Assembly: GCF_013041615.1 (NCBI RefSeq)
Contig: NZ_JABEPQ010000004.1
Location: 124,001 to 188,000 of the forward strand
Reading direction: 5' to 3'
DNA: 64,000 nucleotides
DNA from: Knoellia koreensis
Lineage (GTDB): Bacteria > Actinomycetota > Actinomycetes > Actinomycetales > Dermatophilaceae
In this document: one piece after another, positions 18,082 to 25,333 of the stretch
Layout of the letters: every line of letters begins with the position of its first letter
How positions within the stretch are numbered: the first letter of the stretch is position 1
Translations under genes and position numbers: made by a program
Notes under the pieces: generated by a model
What the model was told of the DNA's origin: nothing
The model's database searches: none
Seen by the model: only the letters and a program-made list of their open reading frames with translations

Positions 18082-19029
18082 GTGAGCGCACTCCCCCAGG
18101 TCAGTGACACCTTCGACGCGTCGGCGTGGGACGAGGTGCCCGGGTTCGACTTCACCGACATCACCTACCACCGCGCCAAGGACGTCGGGGCGGTGCGGAT
18201 CGCGTTCGACCGGCCCGAGGTGCTCAACGCGTTCCGGCCGCACACGGTCGACGAGCTCTACACCGCGCTCGACCACGCGCGACGCACCCCCGACGTGGGC
18301 TGTGTGCTCGTCACGGGCAACGGTCCCGGGCCGGAAGGCACTGGCAGCCAAGGGAAGTGGGCGTTCTGCACCGGCGGCGACCAGCGCATCCGCGGGCGCT
18401 CGGGCTACCAGTACTCCAAGGACCTCACCGACGACACGGCCGGCAACATCGACGAGCGGCGGGTCAAGGCCGAGGGCGGGCGGTTGCACATCCTGGAGGT
18501 GCAGCGGCTGATCCGCACCATGCCCAAGGTCGTCGTCGCGGTCGTGCCGGGGTGGGCGGCCGGCGGCGGGCACTCGCTGCACGTCGTGTGCGACCTCACC
18601 ATCGCGAGCCGCGAGCACGCGCAGTTCAAGCAGACGGATGCTGACGTGGGCTCGTTCGACGGCGGGTACGGATCGGCTTACCTGGCAAGGATGGTCGGCC
18701 AGAAGTTCGCCCGCGAGATCTTCTTCCTCGGGCGCACCTACTCCGCCGACGACATGCACCGGATGGGCGCGGTCAACCTCGTTGCTTCCCATGGCGAGTT
18801 GGAGTCGACGGCGCTCGAGGTGGCGCGCGAGGTCCTGGGCAAGAGCCCGCAGGCCCAGCGGATGCTGAAGTTCGCGTTCAACCTCGTCGACGACGGGCTC
18901 ATGGGCCAGCAGGTGTTCGCCGGCGAGGCGACGCGGCTCGCCTACATGACCGACGAGGCCGTCGAGGGGCGCGACCAGTTCCTCGAGAAGCGCGACGCCG
19001 ACTGGTCGCCGTTCCCCTGGTACTTCTGA
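18082..19029 (+). CDS. menB: 1,4-Dihydroxy-2-naphthoyl-CoA synthase MenB
   Basis: A 315-residue crotonase-fold enzyme that cyclises o-succinylbenzoyl-CoA. Seen: FDRPEVLNAFRPHTVDEL, FCTGGDQRIRG, the oxyanion-hole segment VPGWAAGGGHSLHVVCDL, and DVGSFDGGYGSAYLAR. Length matches the actinobacterial form, which is longer than E. coli MenB. GTG 18082 lies 7 nt after TAGGCT (18069-18074), a clear leaderless promoter, so the longer in-frame extension upstream is not used. Confidence 0.95.
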   Translation: MSALPQVSDTFDASAWDEVPGFDFTDITYHRAKDVGAVRIAFDRPEVLNAFRPHTVDELYTALDHARRTPDVGCVLVTGNGPGPEGTGSQGKWAFCTGGDQRIRGRSGYQYSKDLTDDTAGNIDERRVKAEGGRLHILEVQRLIRTMPKVVVAVVPGWAAGGGHSLHVVCDLTIASREHAQFKQTDADVGSFDGGYGSAYLARMVGQKFAREIFFLGRTYSADDMHRMGAVNLVASHGELESTALEVAREVLGKSPQAQRMLKFAFNLVDDGLMGQQVFAGEATRLAYMTDEAVEGRDQFLEKRDADWSPFPWYF

Positions 19030-19049
19030 CCCGACGGCATACTGCGCCC

Positions 19050-19391
19050 ATGGAGACGGTCACCCTGTGGCGTCCAACCGGGCCTGAGGAGCTCGCACTG
19101 GTGGAGGCCTCCGGCTGGCGCGCCTGGCCGCCCAGGTTGCCGGACCAGCCGATCTTCTACCCAGTACTGAACGAGGACTACGCCGTGAGGATCGCCCGCG
19201 ACTGGAACGTCAAGGCGAGCGGTGTCGGCTACGTGACGCGCTTTGAGGTCGAGAAGGACTTCCTCGACAGGTACGACGTCCAGCAGGCGGGCGGCCAGAC
19301 GATCCTGGAGTACTGGATCCCTGCTGAGGATCTGGTGGAGTTCAACCGGCACATCGTTGGCTTGATCGAACTCGTTCGCGAGTTCCGATGA
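19050..19391 (+). CDS. Conserved hypothetical protein (often labelled ADP-ribosylation/crystallin J1-like)
   Basis: A 113-residue soluble protein starting METVTLWRPTGPEELALVEA, with conserved-looking WPPRLPDQPIFYPVLNEDYA and EYWIPAEDLVEFNRHIVG. I recognise the pattern from actinobacterial genomes, where it carries a crystallin J1 label, but no function is established and I see no catalytic motif. A CATACT hexamer (19038-19043), part of a GGCATAC word, lies 6 nt before the ATG and may be its -10. Follows menB closely. Confidence 0.6.
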   Translation: METVTLWRPTGPEELALVEASGWRAWPPRLPDQPIFYPVLNEDYAVRIARDWNVKASGVGYVTRFEVEKDFLDRYDVQQAGGQTILEYWIPAEDLVEFNRHIVGLIELVREFR

Positions 19392-19519
19392 CTGACTCGA
19401 TGGGACCTCCCGAACGGGCGCTCGCGGGACCGCGATCCCTCGGATTGCTTTCCCTACCCGCGCCGATCAGGTGATGCGCCTTCGGAAGAGCACCGCATTT
19501 GCTCCAGCCAAGGCAGATC

Positions 19520-19557
19520 ATGTCACAACACTACTGCTTTCGGTATAGTTGTGACAT
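19520..19557 (+). promoter_or_regulatory. AbiE promoter with 10-bp inverted-repeat operator
   Basis: ATGTCACAAC (19520-19529) and GTTGTGACAT (19548-19557) are perfect inverted copies. Between and over them lie TGTCAC (19521-19526) and, 17 bases on, TATAGT (19544-19549). The ATG of abiEi (19556) is within the right arm, so a repressor bound here would cover promoter and start. AbiEi antitoxins are known to autorepress through inverted repeats. Confidence 0.65.
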
Positions 19558-20098
19558 GGTCGTCGGGGTGAAGTACCGAAATGTCGTGCGCGAAATCGCG
19601 CTCGATCACTACGGCTACGTCACCACGAAGCAGGCGGCCGAGGCGGGTGTCCCAGCCGTCGAGCTCCCGAAGCTTGCTGCTCGCGGTGGTCTGGAGAACG
19701 TTGCCTATGGGCTCTATCGACTGCCGGATGCGCCTGCCACCCCCTTCGCGCAGTTCGCCGAGGCGCTACTGCGTGCGGGCGAGGGGTCGTATCTCCACGG
19801 CGACTCGGTACTGGCGTTGTTCGGGCTCGCAGACGTGAACCCTCGACGGATCAGGGTCGCGGTCCGGAAGCGAGCCAGGCCGAAGCTGCCGCCGTTCATC
19901 GACCTGACGCTGGTGAAGGGCGATGTCGTCACGACGCAGTACGAGGGACTGGAGTCGCAACGCGTTGCGGATGCGATCCTCGAGTGCCGTGGGCGGATCG
20001 AGCGGAGCCGCCTGATGGAGGCTGCCGAGGAAGCGCGGAAGGAAGGCTTGGTGACCACCAAGGAGTGGCAGCGGGTCAGGAAGGAACTCCGGTCGTGA
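19556..20098 (+). CDS. AbiEi-type antitoxin/transcriptional repressor
   Basis: A 180-residue type IV antitoxin of the AbiEi family. The N-terminal winged helix (ALDHYGYVTTKQAAEAGVPA, YGLYRLPDAP) binds DNA; the C-terminal part has ESQRVADAILECRGRI. It should repress its own operon and counter the AbiEii nucleotidyltransferase. ATG 19556 lies 6 nt after TATAGT. The stop overlaps the toxin start (GTGA). Codon use looks softer than neighbours (TAT, ATC/GAT-rich), and the GTATGCC word is absent from about 19.04 to 21.44 kb, suggesting transfer. Confidence 0.82.
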   Translation: MVVGVKYRNVVREIALDHYGYVTTKQAAEAGVPAVELPKLAARGGLENVAYGLYRLPDAPATPFAQFAEALLRAGEGSYLHGDSVLALFGLADVNPRRIRVAVRKRARPKLPPFIDLTLVKGDVVTTQYEGLESQRVADAILECRGRIERSRLMEAAEEARKEGLVTTKEWQRVRKELRS

Positions 20099-20924
20099 GC
20101 TACGCCGATTTACCGAACAGTGTCCGGTCGTTGGAGCAGCGGATCCGCAACCTCGAGGGCAGCGATGATCTCGCCATTCGACGACGCGTCGGCATGGCTC
20201 TCGTCGTGGTCGGCCAGATGCTCCCGGAGGGAGCGATCAAGGGCGGCAGCGCGATGGCGCTTCGCTATGGCCGAGGGACGCGGTTCACCCAGGATCTCGA
20301 CGCGCTCGTGTTCAGCCATTGGCCCGGTTTCGAAGTGACTTTGAGGACTCGCTGACTGTCGGCTGGGCGGGCTTCACCGGCAGGCTGATCGAGAAGGCTG
20401 CACCCCGGCCACCCGGAGTGCCAACGGCGTACGTCATGCAGCCGTTCGACGTGAAGCTCGACTACCGTGGACGACCTTGGTGCACAGTGAGGTTCGAGCT
20501 CGGCCACAACGAGATTGGCGATGCGGACGAGCCGGAGTACCAGCTCGCTGACGACCTCGCGCAGTTGTTTACCGAGGTCGGGCTCGAAGCACCGAAGCCC
20601 GTGCCCGTGATGCGCGTGGATCACCAGGTCGCGCAGAAGCTCCACGCCGTGTCGGGACCCGGGAGCGAGCGTGTGCGCGACCTTGTCGACCTTCAATTGT
20701 TGGAACAAGGGGAGGATCTTGACCTCGCGCAGGTCGGGACCAAGTGTGTCCGACTTTTCGAGTACCGGCGCCAGCAGCCATGGCCGCCGACCGTCGTCAG
20801 CGGCGATGGCTGGGCCACGCTCTATGAGGCGGCAGTTGAGGACATCGACGTGCTCCCCGACGTCGACGATGCCGTCGCTTGGGTAAATGAGTTCGTTCAG
20901 CGCATCGCTAACGGCGGTGACTGA
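20095..20924 (+). pseudogene. AbiEii-type nucleotidyltransferase toxin, disrupted by a frameshift
   Basis: The N-terminal part, from GTG 20095, encodes GGSAMALRYGRGTRFTQDLD, the nucleotidyltransferase GS...D motif, then drifts into a nonsense tail and stops at 20355. The family sequence resumes in another frame: RARVQPLARFRSDFEDSL, then PTAYVMQPFDVKLDYRG and RFELGHNEIGDADEPEY to 20924. Restoring one base next to the GAC at about 20298-20301 would give a continuous DLDRARVQPLARF protein. A single-base deletion is therefore likely; sequencing error cannot be excluded. No slippery heptamer is seen. As read, no full toxin is made. Confidence 0.8.
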
Positions 20925-21013
20925 CGGCGGTCAGCCGCATAGTGCCGTCATCGTCACCAACAGCCCCTGAGCGTGCCGCGGTTTCCCCTGGTGCCTCTGA
21001 GCCTTGCCGACAG

Positions 21014-21484
21014 CTAGCCCGAGCCGCCGAGGTCGACCTGGAACGCCTCGTAGACGAGGTCCGCACCGGTCTGCCGGTGCCGCACCAGCTGGCCCATCAG
21101 CGTGGTGACCTCCTCGCGGAACGCCGGCAGGTCGCCCATCGTGCCGCCGTGCTCGAGCACCGCGAGATAGCCGGCGATGTCCTCGGCGTACTGCGCGTGC
21201 TCCCCCGTCAGCCGGTCGACGGCCGCGATGAGCCGCGGGGCGCTGCGCCGCACCGAGTCGTAGATGCCGCCCTCGCGTTCGGTCAGGTCGACGTGGTCGC
21301 GGAAGTCATGGCTCAGCTCGGCCAGCGCCGCCCGCACGCGCTCGCGCCACGCCCCGCCCTTGGCGATCGGCGAGGCCAGCGCCTCGTCCACGGCCGCGAC
21401 CGAGTCGCGCAGCTCGGCGCGGTGTGCACGCACGCGTTCGATGTATGCCGCGAAGTCCGTCTTCGTCGTCGTGTCGCCGCCCAT
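21014..21484 (-). CDS. Hemerythrin-like domain protein
   Basis: A 156-residue helical-bundle protein with spaced His/Glu residues suited to a di-iron hemerythrin fold: RAHRAELRDSV, LSHDFRDHVDLTEREGG, GEHAQYAEDI, VRHRQTGADLVYEAF. Such proteins bind oxygen or handle iron and nitric-oxide stress. No membrane segment. ATG 21484 follows a GGAAGG site. Divergent from menE, with a 17-bp palindrome between. Confidence 0.72.
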   Translation of the reverse strand: MGGDTTTKTDFAAYIERVRAHRAELRDSVAAVDEALASPIAKGGAWRERVRAALAELSHDFRDHVDLTEREGGIYDSVRRSAPRLIAAVDRLTGEHAQYAEDIAGYLAVLEHGGTMGDLPAFREEVTTLMGQLVRHRQTGADLVYEAFQVDLGGSG

Positions 21485-21539
21485 GACCAACCGCCTTCCG
21501 ACCTCCCCATGGTCGCGCGGCGCGGGGGATGCGTCCAGA

Positions 21540-21583
21540 GATGCGAACCTGGGTTGGGCAAATGCGCAACCCAGGTTCGCATC
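21540..21583. repeat. 17-bp perfect inverted repeat between divergent genes
   Basis: GATGCGAACCTGGGTTG (21540-21556) and its exact reverse complement (21567-21583) flank a 10-base loop. It sits between two gene starts (hemerythrin at 21484, menE at 21637), where no terminator is needed, so an operator or a mobile palindromic repeat is more likely. Seen once in this window. Confidence 0.6.
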
Positions 21584-21636
21584 CGCGCGCACCACACCCT
21601 CGCTCCCCGCCCACCACGACGTCGTAGCCTCGGACC

Positions 21637-22827
21637 GTGACCGAGCTCCTGCCCCTCGCCATCGCGCCCGGCGAGCAGGCACGTGAGGCGCTCCCGGCCC
21701 TTCGCGCCGCGCTCACCGGCACCGGCCCGGCCGTGCTCCCGTATGCCGCGGGCTCACCTCCCCCCGAAGCTCCCGCGGGCGCCGTGCCCGACACCGGCAC
21801 CGCCCTGGTGGTCGGCACCTCGGGCTCGACGGGCACCCCCAAGCTCGCCATGCTCCCCGCCAGCTCCCTCGCCGCCAGCGCCGCCGCCACCCACGAACGG
21901 CTCGGCGGCCCGGGCGACTGGCTCCTGGCCATGCCGCCGCACCACATCGCCGGCGTGCAGGTGCTGCTGCGCTGCCTCGCGGCGGGCACCGAGCCGCACT
22001 TCACCGACCTGCGCGACGGCTTCACACCGACGGCCCTGACCCGTGCCGTCACCGCCATGGCCCGTCAGGCCGCCGACCGCGGCTCCCACCGCCGCTACAC
22101 CGCCGTGGTCCCCACCCAGCTGGTGCGCTGCCTCGCCGACCCGGCGGCCACGGCAGCCCTCGCCGAGCTCGACGCCGTGCTCGTCGGCGGCGCCGCCACC
22201 GCACCGAGCGTCCTCACCCGCGCCCGCGACGCGGGCATCCGGGCGGTCACGACCTACGGCATGAGCGAGACCTGTGGTGGCTGCGTCTACGACGGGATCG
22301 CGTTGCGTGGCAGCAGTGTTCGCACGGACGGCGACGGCCGCATCAGCCTCGGCGGGGCCACCTTGGCGACGGGCTACCTCGGTCGCCCCGACCTCACCGG
22401 GCAAGCCTTCACCACCGACCCCGACGGGACGCGGTGGTTCCGCACCGACGACGTCGGCCACCTCGACGACGCCGGCCACTGGCACGTCGACGGGCGCATC
22501 GACGACCTCGTCAACACCGGCGGGCTCAAGGTCGCGCCACGAGTCGTCGAGGAGGCCCTGACCGCGCACCTGCCGGTGGTGACCGAGGCCGTCGTCGTCG
22601 GCGTCCCCGACCCCGAGTGGGGCCAGGCCGTGGCCGCGGCCCTCACCCTCACCGACGGCGCCCCGGCACCGGCGGTGACCGACGTCCGCGCCGCGCTGCG
22701 CGGCATACTCCCCGACCACGCCCTGCCGCGGCACCTGCTGGTGCTCGACACGATCCCCGGCCGCGGCCCCGGAAAGCCCGACCGGGCCGCGATCGCAGCA
22801 GCCTTCCGTGCGACCATGGAGCCATGA
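21637..22827 (+). CDS. menE: o-Succinylbenzoate-CoA ligase MenE
   Basis: A 396-residue adenylate-forming ligase that activates o-succinylbenzoate with CoA. Seen: VVGTSGSTGTPKLAML (ATP loop), MPPHHIAGVQVLL, TTYGMSETCGG, GRIDDLVNTGGLKV hinge, and the catalytic Lys in GPGKPDRAA. It is shorter than most acyl-CoA ligases, as usual for actinobacterial MenE. GTG 21637 lies 6 nt after TAGCCT (21625-21630), pointing to a leaderless transcript. Overlaps the next gene by ATGA. Confidence 0.93.
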   Translation: MTELLPLAIAPGEQAREALPALRAALTGTGPAVLPYAAGSPPPEAPAGAVPDTGTALVVGTSGSTGTPKLAMLPASSLAASAAATHERLGGPGDWLLAMPPHHIAGVQVLLRCLAAGTEPHFTDLRDGFTPTALTRAVTAMARQAADRGSHRRYTAVVPTQLVRCLADPAATAALAELDAVLVGGAATAPSVLTRARDAGIRAVTTYGMSETCGGCVYDGIALRGSSVRTDGDGRISLGGATLATGYLGRPDLTGQAFTTDPDGTRWFRTDDVGHLDDAGHWHVDGRIDDLVNTGGLKVAPRVVEEALTAHLPVVTEAVVVGVPDPEWGQAVAAALTLTDGAPAPAVTDVRAALRGILPDHALPRHLLVLDTIPGRGPGKPDRAAIAAAFRATMEP

Positions 22828-23099
22828 TCCGGCTGCTGCCCTGGCTGCTGTCGATCGCGCTCACCATCTACGCGCTCGTCGACTGCATCCAGACCGATGA
22901 CGCACGGATTCGCAACCTGCCCAAGCTGATCTGGCTCCTGCTCGTGCTGCTGTTCCCCATCGTCGGACCGATCGCGTGGTTCATCGCCGGCCGCCCGCAA
23001 CGCGGTGAGGGCGGCAGCCGGCCTGGTCGTGGCACAACTCACCCCCCACCGCCCCCGCGTGGCCCCGACGACGACCCGGACTTCCTCCGTAGGCTCTGA
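22824..23099 (+). CDS. PLDc_N-domain small membrane protein
   Basis: A 91-residue protein with two membrane segments (LLPWLLSIALTIYALVDCI and LIWLLLVLLFPIVGPIAWFI) and a proline-rich cytoplasmic tail. The pair is the phospholipase D-nuclease N-terminal (PLDc_N) module, here without a catalytic domain, as in many actinobacteria. Overlaps menE by ATGA and precedes menA by 44 bases, so it is probably made with the menaquinone genes. Function unknown. Confidence 0.8.
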   Translation: MIRLLPWLLSIALTIYALVDCIQTDDARIRNLPKLIWLLLVLLFPIVGPIAWFIAGRPQRGEGGSRPGRGTTHPPPPPRGPDDDPDFLRRL

Positions 23100-23143
23100 G
23101 CCGACAGGTCCCCCGCCCAGCGAAGAGAACGCCACCACAGTCC

Positions 23144-24028
23144 ATGGCCACGCTTTCCCAGTGGGTCGCCGGCGCCCGCCCCCGCACCCTGCCCGCCGCG
23201 ATCGCGCCGGTCATCGCCGGCACCGCAGCCGCCGCCCCCCTCGACCGCGTCAACCTCGGGTTCGCGCTGCTCGCGCTGATCGTCTCGGTGTCGCTGCAGA
23301 TCGGCGTCAACTACGCCAACGACTACTCCGACGGCATCCGCGGCACGGACGCCGACCGCGTCGGCCCCGTCCGGCTCGTCGGCCAGCACAAGGCCGACCC
23401 GCGCAACGTCAAGCTGATGGCGTTCGCGTTCTTCGGGTTCGCCGCGCTCGTCGGGCTCGCGCTGGTGGCGTTCAGCAACGCGTGGATCATGGTGCCGCTC
23501 GGGGCGCTCGCGGTCCTCGCGGCCTGGCGCTACACCGGCGGCGACAACCCCTACGGCTACCGCGGTCTCGGCGAGGTCTACGTCTTCGTCTTCTTCGGCC
23601 TCATGGCGACACTGGGCACCCTCTACACCCAAGCCGGGCGGCTCACCTGGGTCGGCCTGGCCGCAGCGGTGGCCATCGGGGCGCTCGCCTCGGCCATCCT
23701 CGTCGCCAACAACCTGCGCGACATCCCCACCGACCGCGAGAGCGGCAAGCTCACCCTGGCGGTGCGGCTCGGTGACACCGGCACCCGCTGGCTCTACGCT
23801 CTGCTCGTCGTGGTCGCCATCCTCATGACGGTCGCGATCGCGCTCCGGCACTGGCCGGCATACCTGGCCCTGCTCGCCTTTGGCCTGGCCATCAAGCCGC
23901 TGCGCACGCTGCGCAGCGGCGCCACCGGCCGCGCCCTGGTGCCCGTCCTCGCCGCGACCGGGATGCTCGAGCTGGCGTATGCCGTGCTGCTCGCCATCGG
24001 CCTCGCGGTCGGCGCCGCGATCGCCTGA
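23144..24028 (+). CDS. menA: 1,4-Dihydroxy-2-naphthoate polyprenyltransferase MenA
   Basis: A 294-residue UbiA-family membrane enzyme that attaches the prenyl chain to DHNA. The first Asp-rich motif is NDYSDGIRGTDADR and the second NNLRDIPTDRESGK, both needed for Mg-diphosphate binding; eight or nine hydrophobic segments span the protein. A TAGGCT hexamer at 23090-23095 may be a promoter inside the end of the preceding gene. Converges with the cytochrome c genes. Confidence 0.95.
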   Translation: MATLSQWVAGARPRTLPAAIAPVIAGTAAAAPLDRVNLGFALLALIVSVSLQIGVNYANDYSDGIRGTDADRVGPVRLVGQHKADPRNVKLMAFAFFGFAALVGLALVAFSNAWIMVPLGALAVLAAWRYTGGDNPYGYRGLGEVYVFVFFGLMATLGTLYTQAGRLTWVGLAAAVAIGALASAILVANNLRDIPTDRESGKLTLAVRLGDTGTRWLYALLVVVAILMTVAIALRHWPAYLALLAFGLAIKPLRTLRSGATGRALVPVLAATGMLELAYAVLLAIGLAVGAAIA

Positions 24029-24034
24029 GCAGCC

Positions 24035-24331
24035 TCAGCGGTACTCGGTGCGCCCGTCGTCGGCGCGCTCGTCCTCGGCGTCCTCGACGGCCTCGTCGGA
24101 CTCGGCGGCGCGCGCCTGCTTGGCCTGTGCCCGCTGCTCGAACCGCTCCTGGATCTGGCGCGTCGACTCCTCCCGGAACCGGCCCAGGACGAAGAACGAC
24201 AGCACCATCGAGATGAGCGCCGACAGCACGAGCAGCATCCACTGCTGGTCGCGGTCACGCAGGCCGAGCAGCCACAGCAGGGACAGCACGCCGAAGAAGA
24301 CCAGCAGCCGCAGGACGGTGTATCGCAGCAT
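24035..24331 (-). CDS. DUF4229 membrane protein
   Basis: A 98-residue protein with two membrane segments (LRLLVFFGVLSLLWLLGL and WMLLVLSALISMVLSFFVL) followed by a charged coiled tail (EESTRQIQERFEQRAQAKQ). It matches the actinobacterial DUF4229 pattern. It is the last gene of the cytochrome c maturation operon, 3 bases after ccsB. No role established. Confidence 0.8.
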   Translation of the reverse strand: MLRYTVLRLLVFFGVLSLLWLLGLRDRDQQWMLLVLSALISMVLSFFVLGRFREESTRQIQERFEQRAQAKQARAAESDEAVEDAEDERADDGRTEYR

Positions 24332-24334
24332 GGC

Positions 24335-25333
24335 TCAGAGCCCCGAGTAGGAGTGCTGGCCGACGAAGAACACGTTCACGACGGTGAAGTTCAGGATCAG
24401 GCAGACATACCCGGCCAGGGCGATCCAGTTCGCCACCTGGCGGCTGATTCCGCTGGTCGCGCGCGAGTGCAGGTATGCCGCGTAGACGACCCAGATGACG
24501 AAGGTCCAGACCTCCTTGGGGTCCCAGTTCCAGTAGGACGCCCAGGCCTGGCGGGCCCAGATGGCACCGGCGATGAGGGTGAAGGTCCACAGCGGGAAGG
24601 CCACGATGTGCAGGCCGTAGGAGGTGCGCTCCATCGACTCCGCGGAGGGGAAGCGGTCCAGGATGCTGGCGCGACCGGACCGCTGGAAGGCGTCCTTGAC
24701 GAGGTAGAGGACGCTCGCCACGGCCCCGAGGGTGAAGATCGCCATGGCGATGACGGCGACCGTCACGTGGATCACGAGCCAGTAGGACTTCAGCGACGGC
24801 AGCAGCTCCGCGGCCTGGGTGTACCAGACGGTGACTGCCATGCCGAGCACCAGCAGCAGCGGCCCGGTGATGAACAGCCCCAGCCAGCGCAGGTCACGCC
24901 GGGTCGACCACACGCAGTAGGCGAGCGAGGTGAACATCGAGGCCATCACGGCGAACTCGAACATGTTGCCCAGGGGCCAGCGGTCGACCGACAGGCCGCG
25001 CAGCGCCACCGACACGACGAGCAGCAGCGCGCCGAGCCAGGTCATGGTCGAGGCGATCCCGGCGGCCTTGCGCGCCTTGGCCGGCACGTCCACGTCCGGT
25101 CCGTCGTCGGCTCGCGCGGCCGTCCGGGCGCCGGCCGCGGCCGGTGCGCTGCCCGTGCCCCCGGCGGAGCCCGCTGCCACCAGCTCGCGCTCGGCGCCGG
25201 CGTCGCGGCGCCGGTCGCGGCTCGGCACGAGGCCGGCGAGGTAGACCGCGTTGCAGATCATGGCGACCAGGAACACGGCCATGGCCGAGTAGAGGGCGAG
25301 GTTGGAGTAACCCGCGAAGGTCTCGTTCGTCAT
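24335..25333 (-). CDS. ccsB: Cytochrome c biogenesis protein CcsB (ResC/CcsA-type)
   Basis: A 332-residue polytopic membrane protein that with ResB carries heme out and joins it to apocytochrome c (System II). The heme-handling Trp-rich WWD-type motif is IWARQAWASYWNWDPKEVW; flanking His residues are in membrane segments. An extended Ala/Arg/Asp-rich stretch after the first helix (about 35-75) is a low-complexity insert. Overlaps resB by ATGA. Synteny matches Rv0529. Confidence 0.92.
   Translation of the reverse strand: MTNETFAGYSNLALYSAMAVFLVAMICNAVYLAGLVPSRDRRRDAGAERELVAAGSAGGTGSAPAAAGARTAARADDGPDVDVPAKARKAAGIASTMTWLGALLLVVSVALRGLSVDRWPLGNMFEFAVMASMFTSLAYCVWSTRRDLRWLGLFITGPLLLVLGMAVTVWYTQAAELLPSLKSYWLVIHVTVAVIAMAIFTLGAVASVLYLVKDAFQRSGRASILDRFPSAESMERTSYGLHIVAFPLWTFTLIAGAIWARQAWASYWNWDPKEVWTFVIWVVYAAYLHSRATSGISRQVANWIALAGYVCLILNFTVVNVFFVGQHSYSGL

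Noticed and set aside
20290-20360. Programmed -1 frameshift in the AbiEii gene
   Set aside because: No slippery heptamer or downstream structure is seen; a one-base loss explains the break better.
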